Source of the DNA: Heritagella caecorum
GTDB lineage: Bacteria > Bacillota > Clostridia > Oscillospirales > Acutalibacteraceae
Assembly (NCBI GenBank): GCA_904419035.1
Contig: CAJFQL010000001.1
Span: 1-64,000 of the forward strand
Reading direction: 5' to 3'
DNA: 64,000 nucleotides
Part shown: positions 8,573 through 15,472 of the stretch, piece after piece
How the letters are laid out: every line of letters starts with the position of its first letter
How positions within the stretch are numbered: the first letter of the stretch is position 1
Notes under the pieces: generated by a model
Databases searched by the model: none
What the model was told of the DNA's origin: nothing
What the model saw: the letters and a program-made list of their open reading frames with translations, nothing else
Made by a program: the position numbers and the translations under genes

Positions 8573-9013
8573 TTGCAAATAAAAAAGATTCGTTGTTACA
8601 GGGAAGATGAAATTCTGCCGTTGTATGAGAGTGTGGGGTGGGTCAATTATGTGGCCGATCCTGTCCGGCTCAAAAAAGCGTTTGAAGGCTCTTTTGCCAT
8701 ATGGGGCGCGTATGAAAACGGAAAACTGGTTGGTTTGATTCGCGCCGTGGGGGATGGAGCTTCGATTTTGTATATTCAGGATCTGCTCGTTCTGCCGGCT
8801 TATCAGCGGCGGGGGATTGGTACATCCCTTATGAAAACCCTGCTCAAACAGGTGCCGTCTGTTTACCAAATAGTCCTGATGACAGACCGGGTGCCCCACT
8901 TGCTGGCATTTTACCGTTCCTGCGGATTTTGCATGGCCGAACAGATAGGCTGCTGCAGCTTTTTGCGTATGGAAGGCATGGAATACGTACGTTTTGAAAA
9001 CGAATCCACGTAA
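8573..9013 (+). CDS. GNAT-family N-acetyltransferase
   Basis: An acetyl-CoA-dependent acetyltransferase of about 146 residues. The acetyl-CoA loop is QRRGIGTSL, after the strand LYIQDLLVLPAY, and the C-terminal part LAFYRSCGF is typical of the family. The start is taken as TTG 8573 because GGAGG lies six bases upstream; an in-frame ATG at 8549 overlapping the mini-ORF stop is the alternative. It follows marR by 72 bases and may be on the same transcript, which would suggest detoxification, but the substrate is unknown. Confidence 0.88.
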   Translation: MQIKKIRCYREDEILPLYESVGWVNYVADPVRLKKAFEGSFAIWGAYENGKLVGLIRAVGDGASILYIQDLLVLPAYQRRGIGTSLMKTLLKQVPSVYQIVLMTDRVPHLLAFYRSCGFCMAEQIGCCSFLRMEGMEYVRFENEST

Positions 9014-9015
9014 AT

Positions 9016-9078
9016 AAAAAGCTTCCGGCTGATTGGGCGGGAAAATCCGCTTGACAGCCGGAGGCTTTTTGCTATTAT
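9016..9078 (+). promoter_or_regulatory. Terminator of the GNAT gene overlapping the sdpR promoter
   Basis: AAAAAGCTTCCGGCTG (9016-9031) pairs with CAGCCGGAGGCTTTTT (9055-9070). The right arm begins inside TTGACA (9051-9056), the -35 box, with TATTAT at 9073-9078. Just downstream TTAAC (9083-9087) and GTTAA (9094-9098), with a further TTAAACGTTAA, form a likely ArsR-type operator. Confidence 0.7.
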
Positions 9079-9137
9079 ATAATTAACAATTAGGTTAAAC
9101 GTTAAATGAGAAAGGCCAGAAAGAAGGTGGGGAAATC

Positions 9138-9431
9138 GTGGGCCTGCAAACAACACTCAAAGCGTTGGCGGATCCCGTCCGGCGTCAAATTCTGGATTTG
9201 CTTAAAAACGGGAGGCTTTCGGCGGGGGAGATCAGCGCCCATTTTCCCGTAACGGCCCCTTCCATTTCCCGGCATCTTTCCGTTTTGAAAGAAGCCGATT
9301 TAATCCGGGACCAGCGGGAAGGAAAATACATTTACTACGAACTAAATACGTCGGTGTTGGAAGAAATTATGTTGTGGATTACCGATTTGAAAGGAGAATC
9401 CGACCATGAAGACAATGTTGCGGGAACATAA
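9138..9431 (+). CDS. SdpR-type ArsR autorepressor
   Basis: A 97-residue winged-helix repressor starting at GTG with AAGGTGGGG upstream. The N-terminus LKALADPVRRQILDLLK and recognition helix TAPSISRHLSVLKEADLI are those of the SdpR group, and no metal-binding Cys pair is present. In Bacillus SdpR is held at the membrane by SdpI when the SdpC toxin is present. Here the next gene, overlapping by 26 bases, encodes an SdpI-like membrane protein, so the same sensing arrangement is likely. No toxin gene is seen beside it. Confidence 0.88.
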   Translation: MGLQTTLKALADPVRRQILDLLKNGRLSAGEISAHFPVTAPSISRHLSVLKEADLIRDQREGKYIYYELNTSVLEEIMLWITDLKGESDHEDNVAGT

Positions 9432-10443
9432 GGGAAAGGTGATTGTCTCGTCCCTGACAATTCTGCTTCCCATGGTGACAAATTCCCTTTGGTGGGGCAC
9501 CTGGTTTTGGCCCCCGCTTTTGCTGCTGGTTTTGCAGTGGGTGGCCATCCTCATCACTTTCCATGATCAAAGAAATCGCAATCAAAGCCGGAAAGCGATG
9601 GGCCTGGTCGTGTGGCTGGTGCCAGTGATTTCTCTGTTTACCGGGGCCCTGGCGGCTACGGTGCATATGGGCGCACAAGCTGTTTCCTTTGTCACGCTTT
9701 TAACAGTTTCCAGCATGGGACTCATTTTTGTGCTGTGCGGAAATTATATGCCTAAATTCCGGCAAAACCGCACCATGGGTATTAAAATCAAATGGGCGTT
9801 GGAAGATGAAGCAAACTGGAATGCCACCCACCTCTTTGGTGGAAAAGTATGGGTTGTGGGCGGCCTTCTCTGTATGGCGTGTGCCCTGATTCCAGACCCA
9901 GCCTTTGCGTTTGTCCCTTTTCTTCTTGTGGTGGTAATCGTAGCAATTTTGCCCTGTGGGTATTCGTACTGGTATTACCGGCAACAGCTAAAAAAGGGAG
10001 CCATACAAAAAGCACCCCTGCGCCCCCGAACCGTTGTGACTACGCTGGTGATCGTGCTGGCGATTGCGGGCTTTTTTGGATGGGTACTCTTTACCGGCGG
10101 CATGGAAATTCAATATGAAGATACGTCCTTTACCGTGGAAACTGCCAACTGGGAAGATTTGACCATTGCGTACCAGGATATCGATACGATTGAATACCAG
10201 GAACGGGATCCCTCGGAAGATGTATCGGATTTACGGACCAATGGGTTCGGAAATTTCACCATGGCACTCGGTTCCTTCCAAAATGAGTTGTATGGAAACT
10301 ATACCCGGTATACGTATACGTCCTGTGACTCTTGTGTCAAACTGGTGGTAAACGGAAAAATTGTGGTGCTCAATGGGCCGGACAAAGCGAGCACAAAGGA
10401 GATTTATACCACTTTGCAAGAGAAAATGGCATCCATATCGTAA
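9406..10443 (+). CDS. SdpI-family membrane immunity/signalling protein
   Basis: A 345-residue protein with about six to seven membrane segments. The family signature is clear at about residues 105-140: GNYMPKFRQNRTMGIKIKW then NATHLFGGKVW. SdpI proteins protect against the SdpC toxin and sequester SdpR. The C-terminal ~100 residues after the last membrane helix form an extra soluble domain (WEDLTIAYQDIDTIEYQ), resembling the PH-like tails seen in related proteins. The start overlaps sdpR. A terminator follows at 10456. Confidence 0.85.
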   Translation: MKTMLREHKGKVIVSSLTILLPMVTNSLWWGTWFWPPLLLLVLQWVAILITFHDQRNRNQSRKAMGLVVWLVPVISLFTGALAATVHMGAQAVSFVTLLTVSSMGLIFVLCGNYMPKFRQNRTMGIKIKWALEDEANWNATHLFGGKVWVVGGLLCMACALIPDPAFAFVPFLLVVVIVAILPCGYSYWYYRQQLKKGAIQKAPLRPRTVVTTLVIVLAIAGFFGWVLFTGGMEIQYEDTSFTVETANWEDLTIAYQDIDTIEYQERDPSEDVSDLRTNGFGNFTMALGSFQNELYGNYTRYTYTSCDSCVKLVVNGKIVVLNGPDKASTKEIYTTLQEKMASIS

Positions 10444-10455
10444 AAAAAGAAAAAA

Positions 10456-10488
10456 CACCGCTGCGGGAAGTACTATCCTGCAGCAGTG
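10456..10488 (-). terminator. Terminator between convergent genes
   Basis: CACCGCTGCGGGA pairs imperfectly with TCCTGCAGCAGTG. The A-rich stretch 10442-10455 gives a long U-run on the minus-strand transcript, so it mainly ends the 10502-11074 gene; CTTTT on the plus side may also serve the SdpI gene. Confidence 0.7.
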
Positions 10489-10501
10489 CTTTTCCTATGG
10501 G

Positions 10502-11074
10502 TTAAAAATGGAGAAAAGGGAATTTCCCTTTTAAAAAGTGACGGTATTCGGGATGGCCGGCGGCATTTTCATAATCCTCCCGTAAGAGCGTTTCGATTTG
10601 CTTATGCCAGGCTTCCGATCCCTGCTCATAGGAAACTAACGTAATGAGTTCATCATGTATGGCTTTTTGGATTTCTTCATACGCATCGGGAATCCATTCG
10701 CAGCTTTTCACCGCTACCGGTTCGGGGGACACCACCGCGTCGGGAATATCGGACAACGGCTGCATGCTGCCGGTCTCTTCTACGTAGTAGATATAGGCCG
10801 AAACCCCTTGATAGGTATCTTTTGTGGCATGGGGGTAGTATTCTTCCAGCCGTAACCGGCCGTCCTTCGAAAACCCATACGGGCCCCATTTTTGCCAAGG
10901 GCCGGTGTAGGGGAAATTTGTCTCCTTTGCGTACTTCTCGATGGCGTTGCACAGGTAAACCAGAACGTTTTCCCGTTTGCGAGAAAAATAAACCTGGGGG
11001 ATTCCGTGATTGGAAACCCGAGGTTCCAGGGTGTGCAAACCCGGCACCGGGGAGGCGTGGTATAAAAGCGGCAT
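10502..11074 (-). CDS. Conserved hypothetical protein, 190 residues
   Basis: I do not recognise a named family. The protein begins MPLLYHASPVPGLHTLEPR, then VYFSRKRENVLVYL, an arrangement reminiscent of the first strand and following helix of ADP-ribosyltransferase-fold proteins (L-Y-H-x-S and Y-x-S/T-x-x-R), but this is a weak impression. It has no signal peptide or membrane segment and is rich in aromatic residues. It stands alone between terminators, with GGAGAGA upstream of the ATG. Coding is supported by length, ribosome site and neighbouring terminator. Confidence 0.65.
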   Translation of the reverse strand: MPLLYHASPVPGLHTLEPRVSNHGIPQVYFSRKRENVLVYLCNAIEKYAKETNFPYTGPWQKWGPYGFSKDGRLRLEEYYPHATKDTYQGVSAYIYYVEETGSMQPLSDIPDAVVSPEPVAVKSCEWIPDAYEEIQKAIHDELITLVSYEQGSEAWHKQIETLLREDYENAAGHPEYRHFLKGKFPFLHF

Positions 11075-11166
11075 CTTTTCTCTCCTTTCAAATTCATAAG
11101 ATAAAGTATATCATATAGAGCCTGATAGGGGCAACAAAAGCGCCTGCTGGATGGAAAAGAGGCTGT

Positions 11167-11214
11167 TTGACAAGAAAACGTGATTTTGTTACAATACAGA
11201 TACCCTTTATGGTA
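11167..11214 (+). promoter_or_regulatory. csoR promoter with CsoR-like site
   Basis: TTGACA (11167-11172), 17 bases, TACAAT (11190-11195). At the expected start lies ATACCC-TTTAT-GGTA (11200-11214), a weaker version of the dyads at 11577-11617. This suggests autoregulation. Confidence 0.75.
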
Positions 11215-11228
11215 GGAAGGTGAAGGAA

Positions 11229-11504
11229 ATGAGACAATGCATGGATGCCGATAACCTGCACCGCCGGTTAAAAAAGATTATCGGGCAGGTACAGGCCATT
11301 GACCGTATGGTGGATGAGGATGTACCGTGCGAAGATATCCTGTCGCAGATCAATGCCGCCAAATCGGCCCTGAATAAAGTGGGGCAGGTCGTGTTGGAAG
11401 GCCACATTCGTCATTGTGTACGGGATGGAATTGAACACGGCGACGCTGATCAAACCATTGAAAAATTCACAAAAGCAGTGGAACGTTTTGCTAATATGCA
11501 GTAA
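11229..11504 (+). CDS. csoR: CsoR-family metal-sensing repressor
   Basis: A 91-residue all-helical repressor. Metal ligands of the Cu(I) type are visible: Cys in DVPCEDIL, and His and Cys in EGHIRHC, the C-H-C triad of copper sensors. Basic residues (HRRLKKIIGQVQAI) give the DNA-binding face. ATG 11229 is preferred because AGGAAGG is eight bases upstream; GTG 11220 is also open. It precedes a P1B ATPase, separated by a terminator, and both promoters carry ATACCC-n4/5-GGGTAT dyads. Metal binding should release DNA and derepress the pump. Confidence 0.92.
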   Translation: MRQCMDADNLHRRLKKIIGQVQAIDRMVDEDVPCEDILSQINAAKSALNKVGQVVLEGHIRHCVRDGIEHGDADQTIEKFTKAVERFANMQ

Positions 11505-11535
11505 TTTTGGCGCGAAAGGTCATGGCGCCGTAAGG

Positions 11536-11565
11536 AAAGGCAGTCCTTTTTGGGCTGCCTTTTTT
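11536..11565 (+). terminator. Terminator after csoR
   Basis: AAAGGCAG and CTGCCTTTTTT form the stem and T-run. The -35 box of the next promoter begins two bases after its end. Confidence 0.85.
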
Positions 11566-11566
11566 G

Positions 11567-11617
11567 TTGACAGAGGATACCCCTATGGGTATAATATACC
11601 TATACCCCCATGGGTTA
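11567..11617 (+). promoter_or_regulatory. Perfect consensus promoter covered by two CsoR-like operators
   Basis: TTGACA (11567-11572), exactly 17 bases, TATAAT (11590-11595). The spacer and -10 contain the perfect dyad ATACCC-CTAT-GGGTAT (11577-11592). A second dyad ATACCC-CCAT-GGGTTA (11602-11617) lies at the transcription start, 25 bp centre to centre. A strong promoter fully blocked by a tight repressor is the evident design. Confidence 0.9.
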
Positions 11618-11637
11618 TGAAAGGGTGTGGCGTCATG

Positions 11638-13518
11638 AAAAAAGGAATCGAAAAACTGGAGCTTTTTTTGGAATGGGGCGGAATCAAAAAGGATGTTATA
11701 CTGCTGGTTATTCCTGGCGTAGCACTGCTTGTGAGCCTGTTCCATCTTGTTCCCTTGCCGTTTGATGCAGCGTGGATCGCCATTCTTCTGTGTGGGATTC
11801 CCATTATTCTGGAAGCGATCATCGGACTGATCACGGCTTTTGATATTAAGGCGGATGTGCTGGTTTCCATGGCGCTGATTGCTTCCGTTTGCATAGGGGA
11901 AGATTTTGCGGCGGGGGAAGTTGCCTTTATTATGCAGTTGGGGGCGCTACTGGAAGATATCACGGTAGCGAGGGCCCGGGCCGGCATTGAAAAACTGGTT
12001 CATTTAACGCCCCAGACGGCCCGTGTTTTGCGTGGGCCGACCGAAACGGTTATACCGGCCGAACAAGTACAAATCGGGGATGTCATCCGGGTATTGCCGG
12101 GAGAGACCATTCCGGTCGATGGGGTGATTCTTTCGGGGCAAACGTCGATTAACCAGGCGGTCATGACCGGGGAATCTTTGCCGGTGGATAAAACAGCCGG
12201 GGACGAAGTGGCCAGTGGAACCGTCAATCAGTTCGGGGCCTTCACGATGAAAGCCACCAAGGTGGGGGAAGACAGCTCCATTCAGCGTATGATCCGATTG
12301 GTTCAGTCAGCCGACGCGGGAAAAGCCAAAATCGTGGGGATTGCCGACCGCTGGGCTACGTGGATTGTGGTGATTGCCCTGACAGCGGCTGCCATTACAT
12401 GGTTCGTAACCGGGCAGATCATTCGCGCTGTGACCATTTTGGTGGTGTTTTGTCCTTGTGCACTGGTATTGGCGACTCCAACCGCGATTATGGCAGCAAT
12501 TGGTAATGCGACCAAACACGGCTTTTTAATTCGGGAAGGCGATGCGCTGGAACGGTTGGCCAGTGTGGAAAAAGTTACTTTCGATAAAACGGGAACTCTC
12601 ACGTATGGCACGCCCACGGTAACGGCCGTAGAAAGTGTGTCTTCGTACAGCCGGGAAGAGCTCTATAAACTGGCGGCCGCCGCCGAACAGAATTCCGAGC
12701 ATCCGCTAGGGAAGGCCATTGTGCGCTGCTTTCAAGAAGAGACACAGCAAGCGATTCCGGCAGCCAGTGATTTCCACATGATTCCCGGACAGGGAGTTAT
12801 GGCCGTGGTAGACGGGCAAACGGTAAAGGCAGGAACGATCCAACTGATACAAAACGGAGAAAACAGCACTTGGAAAGAAGTGCGGGCAAAAGCCGATTTG
12901 TATCTGAATCGAGGCAGCACCGTGACCTATCTGGCGGTAGGGGATAGGGTGGCCGGGTTCCTGGTGCTTTCCGATACCCTTCGGGAAGAAAGCCGCAGTA
13001 TGATTCAAAACCTACAGGACCTGCACGTGCAACCGGTGTTGCTCACCGGTGATAATCCCCAGGCGGCTTCCTTTATTGCCGGACAACTGGGCATTGAGCA
13101 AATCCACGCCAATTGTCTGCCGGAAGACAAACTGCGGTATATAGAAGGGTTCATCCAAAATGGCCATCCGGTTTGCATGATTGGGGATGGTATCAACGAT
13201 GCCCCGGCGCTCAAAACGGCAAGCGTAGGCATTGCTATGGGCGGTGTGGGCAGTGACATCGCCGTGGAAGCCGCCGATATTGCGCTGGTGGACGATGAAA
13301 TCCGGGAATTGCCCCATTTGTTCGCTCTATCCAAACGGATGATGAAGACGATTAAAATCAATCTTACGTTTTCTATGAGTCTCAATTTTTTAGCGATTAT
13401 TCTTGCGATGACGGGGCTACTGGGGCCGGTCGTTGGGGCACTGGTCCATAACGCAGGGTCGGTGCTGGTGATTTTAAATTCCGCGTTGCTTCTGAAGTGG
13501 CGGAAACGAAATAAATAA
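11638..13518 (+). CDS. P1B-type heavy-metal-transporting ATPase, CsoR-regulated
   Basis: A 626-residue metal pump without N-terminal HMA domain. The membrane CPC motif is at residues 272-274, the phosphorylated Asp at 316 (DKTGT), the HP motif is SEHPLGKA and the hinge GDGINDAPA. The last helix carries HNAGSVLVILNSALLL rather than the MxxSS pattern of CopA or the Asp of ZntA, so the metal is less certain than the CsoR context suggests; the HNxGS ending is seen in CtpC-like pumps. The frame is open upstream to 11416 through csoR, but the promoter at 11567 and GAAAGGG place the start at 11638. Confidence 0.9.
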   Translation, partial: KKGIEKLELFLEWGGIKKDVILLVIPGVALLVSLFHLVPLPFDAAWIAILLCGIPIILEAIIGLITAFDIKADVLVSMALIASVCIGEDFAAGEVAFIMQLGALLEDITVARARAGIEKLVHLTPQTARVLRGPTETVIPAEQVQIGDVIRVLPGETIPVDGVILSGQTSINQAVMTGESLPVDKTAGDEVASGTVNQFGAFTMKATKVGEDSSIQRMIRLVQSADAGKAKIVGIADRWATWIVVIALTAAAITWFVTGQIIRAVTILVVFCPCALVLATPTAIMAAIGNATKHGFLIREGDALERLASVEKVTFDKTGTLTYGTPTVTAVESVSSYSREELYKLAAAAEQNSEHPLGKAIVRCFQEETQQAIPAASDFHMIPGQGVMAVVDGQTVKAGTIQLIQNGENSTWKEVRAKADLYLNRGSTVTYLAVGDRVAGFLVLSDTLREESRSMIQNLQDLHVQPVLLTGDNPQAASFIAGQLGIEQIHANCLPEDKLRYIEGFIQNGHPVCMIGDGINDAPALKTASVGIAMGGVGSDIAVEAADIALVDDEIRELPHLFALSKRMMKTIKINLTFSMSLNFLAIILAMTGLLGPVVGALVHNAGSVLVILNSALLLKWRKRNK

Positions 13519-13526
13519 AAGAAGAA

Positions 13527-13565
13527 CAAATCCCTGTTCGCAGCAAAAAGCGGACGGGGATTTGT
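13527..13565 (+). terminator. Terminator after the second ATPase
   Basis: CAAATCCCTGTTCGC and GCGGACGGGGATTTG form a long stem with G-T pairs; a short T stretch (GTCTTTA) follows. Confidence 0.7.
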
Positions 13566-13665
13566 CTTTACGAAGCACAGAAGGATTTGCGTTTTTATAA
13601 TGGGGCGATTATACTAAATTAAAAAAGAGATCAGAAAGTGAATGACCGGATAATCAAACGGGGGA

Positions 13666-14631
13666 ATGGGTATGAAAATAGACCGCATGCTGGAAATTGT
13701 CTTTATCCTGATGAATCAGGAGAAAGTGTCGGCGCGAAACCTGTCGGAGCGCTTTGGCGTATCAGTCAGAACGATTCAGCGGGATATGGAAAGCCTGTCG
13801 CTCGCCGGTGTTCCGGTGACATCCTTAGGTGGGAGAGAGGGCGGTTATACCATTTTACCTTCGTTCCGCATCAAAAATGGCGAAGTCAAAGAAGAGGAAC
13901 AACAGCTGATCGTAAAAGCTCTGCAAAGCCTGGCAACGACCTATTCCAGTGATACCCTTCGTTCGGTGATGGAAAAATATCACGCTCTGGTGGAGCAGAA
14001 AGGGCAAAATAAAATCTATTGGGATTTTGGTGTCACAGGGGAAAACCGGCCGGTACAGGAAAAGAACGCACGGCTGGAAACCGCGATCAAAGAACGAAAA
14101 CTGGTTTCATTTACCTACTGCAATGCAAAAGGTGCTACCTCCCATCGGGTCGTAGAGCCGCTGGCGATTCACTATAAATGGTATGCCTGGTATTTATTTG
14201 CCTTTTGGCCGGAAAAAGAAGCATACCGCACGTTTAAAGTCGCACGCATCCGTGATTTACAGGTGCAGGGGCACGCCGCTTTGCGGGAGCATGGCGATAT
14301 CCAGCAGCGGATGAAAGAAGCGGAAACTGCATATTATCAAACCTGTATCCCGATCGAAATCCATTTTGCAAAAGAAGAACAAAGCCTGATGGAAGAATAT
14401 TTCCCCGATTGTACCGTTGAACCGATCGACGAAAAAATGTGCCGTCTTTTTCTGCATGTGCCGGAAAATGAGAGGCTGTGGAAAGCATTGCTACTGAGCT
14501 TTGGCGATCGCGTTCAGGTGGCTGGCCCTGATTCTTACCGGCAGTCGTTAATCGAAACAGCGGAAAAATTTTTATCGAATTACGACAGACAGGTGTCGCA
14601 CTCCGGTGATACACTAGGTGTACCAACGTAA
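13666..14631 (+). CDS. WYL-domain transcriptional regulator (YafY/DeoR-like)
   Basis: A 321-residue regulator. The N-terminal HTH_11 domain reads RMLEIVFILMNQEKVSARNL and FGVSVRTIQRDMESL. A WYL sensor domain lies at about residues 140-210, with YKWYAWYLFAFWPEK replacing the W-Y-L core and FKVARIRDL after it. Such proteins sense nucleotides or other ligands. The next gene starts 17 bases after its stop, so the Fe-S protein is on the same transcript. The target is unknown. Confidence 0.9.
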   Translation: MGMKIDRMLEIVFILMNQEKVSARNLSERFGVSVRTIQRDMESLSLAGVPVTSLGGREGGYTILPSFRIKNGEVKEEEQQLIVKALQSLATTYSSDTLRSVMEKYHALVEQKGQNKIYWDFGVTGENRPVQEKNARLETAIKERKLVSFTYCNAKGATSHRVVEPLAIHYKWYAWYLFAFWPEKEAYRTFKVARIRDLQVQGHAALREHGDIQQRMKEAETAYYQTCIPIEIHFAKEEQSLMEEYFPDCTVEPIDEKMCRLFLHVPENERLWKALLLSFGDRVQVAGPDSYRQSLIETAEKFLSNYDRQVSHSGDTLGVPT

Positions 14632-14648
14632 AGGAGGCTGCGACTTCA

Positions 14649-15340
14649 TGGATGCCCAACATGTAAAAAAGATTTTATTTTCTTTGGGAGCCGATCTCTG
14701 CGGCATTGCCGGTGTCGACCGCTTTGAAGAGGCCCCCGAAGGATACCACCCCCGGGATGTACTCCCCACTTGCCGGTCAGTCATCAGCTTTGCCTGCCGG
14801 TTCCCCGCGGGGGGCTTACACAGTCCGTCGCCGGTTGTATATACCCGTATACGCAATTCCATAACGGACAAGATGGACCGAATGGCGCTGGATTTTTGCA
14901 TAGAAATGGAAAAACACCATATTCACTGTGTACCGGTTCCAACGAACGAAAGCCAGTTTGATGAACGTACGGGGCGGTACCGGTCGATTGTGTCACAAAA
15001 ACATGCAGCCCAAGCGGCGGGACTGGGCACAATTGGCCGCCATACCCTTTTAATTACACCGGAATTTGGCAGTATGGTTTGGCTGGGTATGGTGCTGTGT
15101 GAACAGGAACTGGAACCCGACGAACAAAAACCGGTGATTTGTACAAACTGTGACATTTGTGTAAAAGCCTGCCCGGTCCATGCACTGGACGGCCCGGAAC
15201 TGAATCAAATGGCCTGCTGGAATCATGCGTTTGGGGATGATCCCAAGCGGCATATTTGGCGCATTATTTGCCATGCCTGTCGGGATAGCTGCCCGTATCA
15301 TCTGGGAAGCGAAAATTCATGGGAAACCTCTTGTCAATAA
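14649..15340 (+). CDS. QueG-like [4Fe-4S] protein
   Basis: A 230-residue protein resembling epoxyqueuosine reductase. Two iron-sulfur motifs are visible near the C-terminus: CTNCDICVKACP and CHACRDSCPY, giving one or two [4Fe-4S] clusters. The N-terminal part LFSLGADLCGIAGVDRF with RDVLPTCRSVISFA is the usual start of this family, and AAGLGTIGRHTLLITPEFG is its conserved middle. It is shorter than true QueG (about 350 residues) and lacks the C-terminal repeats, so the substrate may differ. The start is ATG 14649, ten bases after AAAGGAGG. It is cotranscribed with the WYL regulator. Confidence 0.85.
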
Positions 15341-15347
15341 AGTACGT

Positions 15348-15378
15348 AAAAAGGATCGTGTAGGAAACGGTCCTTTTT
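15348..15378 (+). terminator. Terminator after the Fe-S protein
   Basis: AAAAAGGATCG pairs with CGGTCCTTTTT with one G-T pair and a 9-base loop. Confidence 0.8.
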
Positions 15379-15397
15379 ATTTTGGAGAGCTTTTCGT

Positions 15398-15472
15398 ATG
15401 GGCGGCCGGTATGGTTCATATAGCTTTGGGGCATCCTTTTTTCAGAAAGTGAAAACAGGGGGCATTCGATGA
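15398..15472 (+). CDS. Possible 24-residue upstream ORF coupled to the amide hydrolase
   Basis: TTTTGGAG lies ten bases before an ATG that opens 24 codons, MGGRYGSYSFGASFFQKVKT then GGIR. Its TGA (15470-15472) overlaps the ATG of the next gene (ATGA). The peptide is basic, Gly- and aromatic-rich. It may ensure coupled translation of the hydrolase. No homologue is recognised. Confidence 0.4.
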   Translation: MGGRYGSYSFGASFFQKVKTGGIR

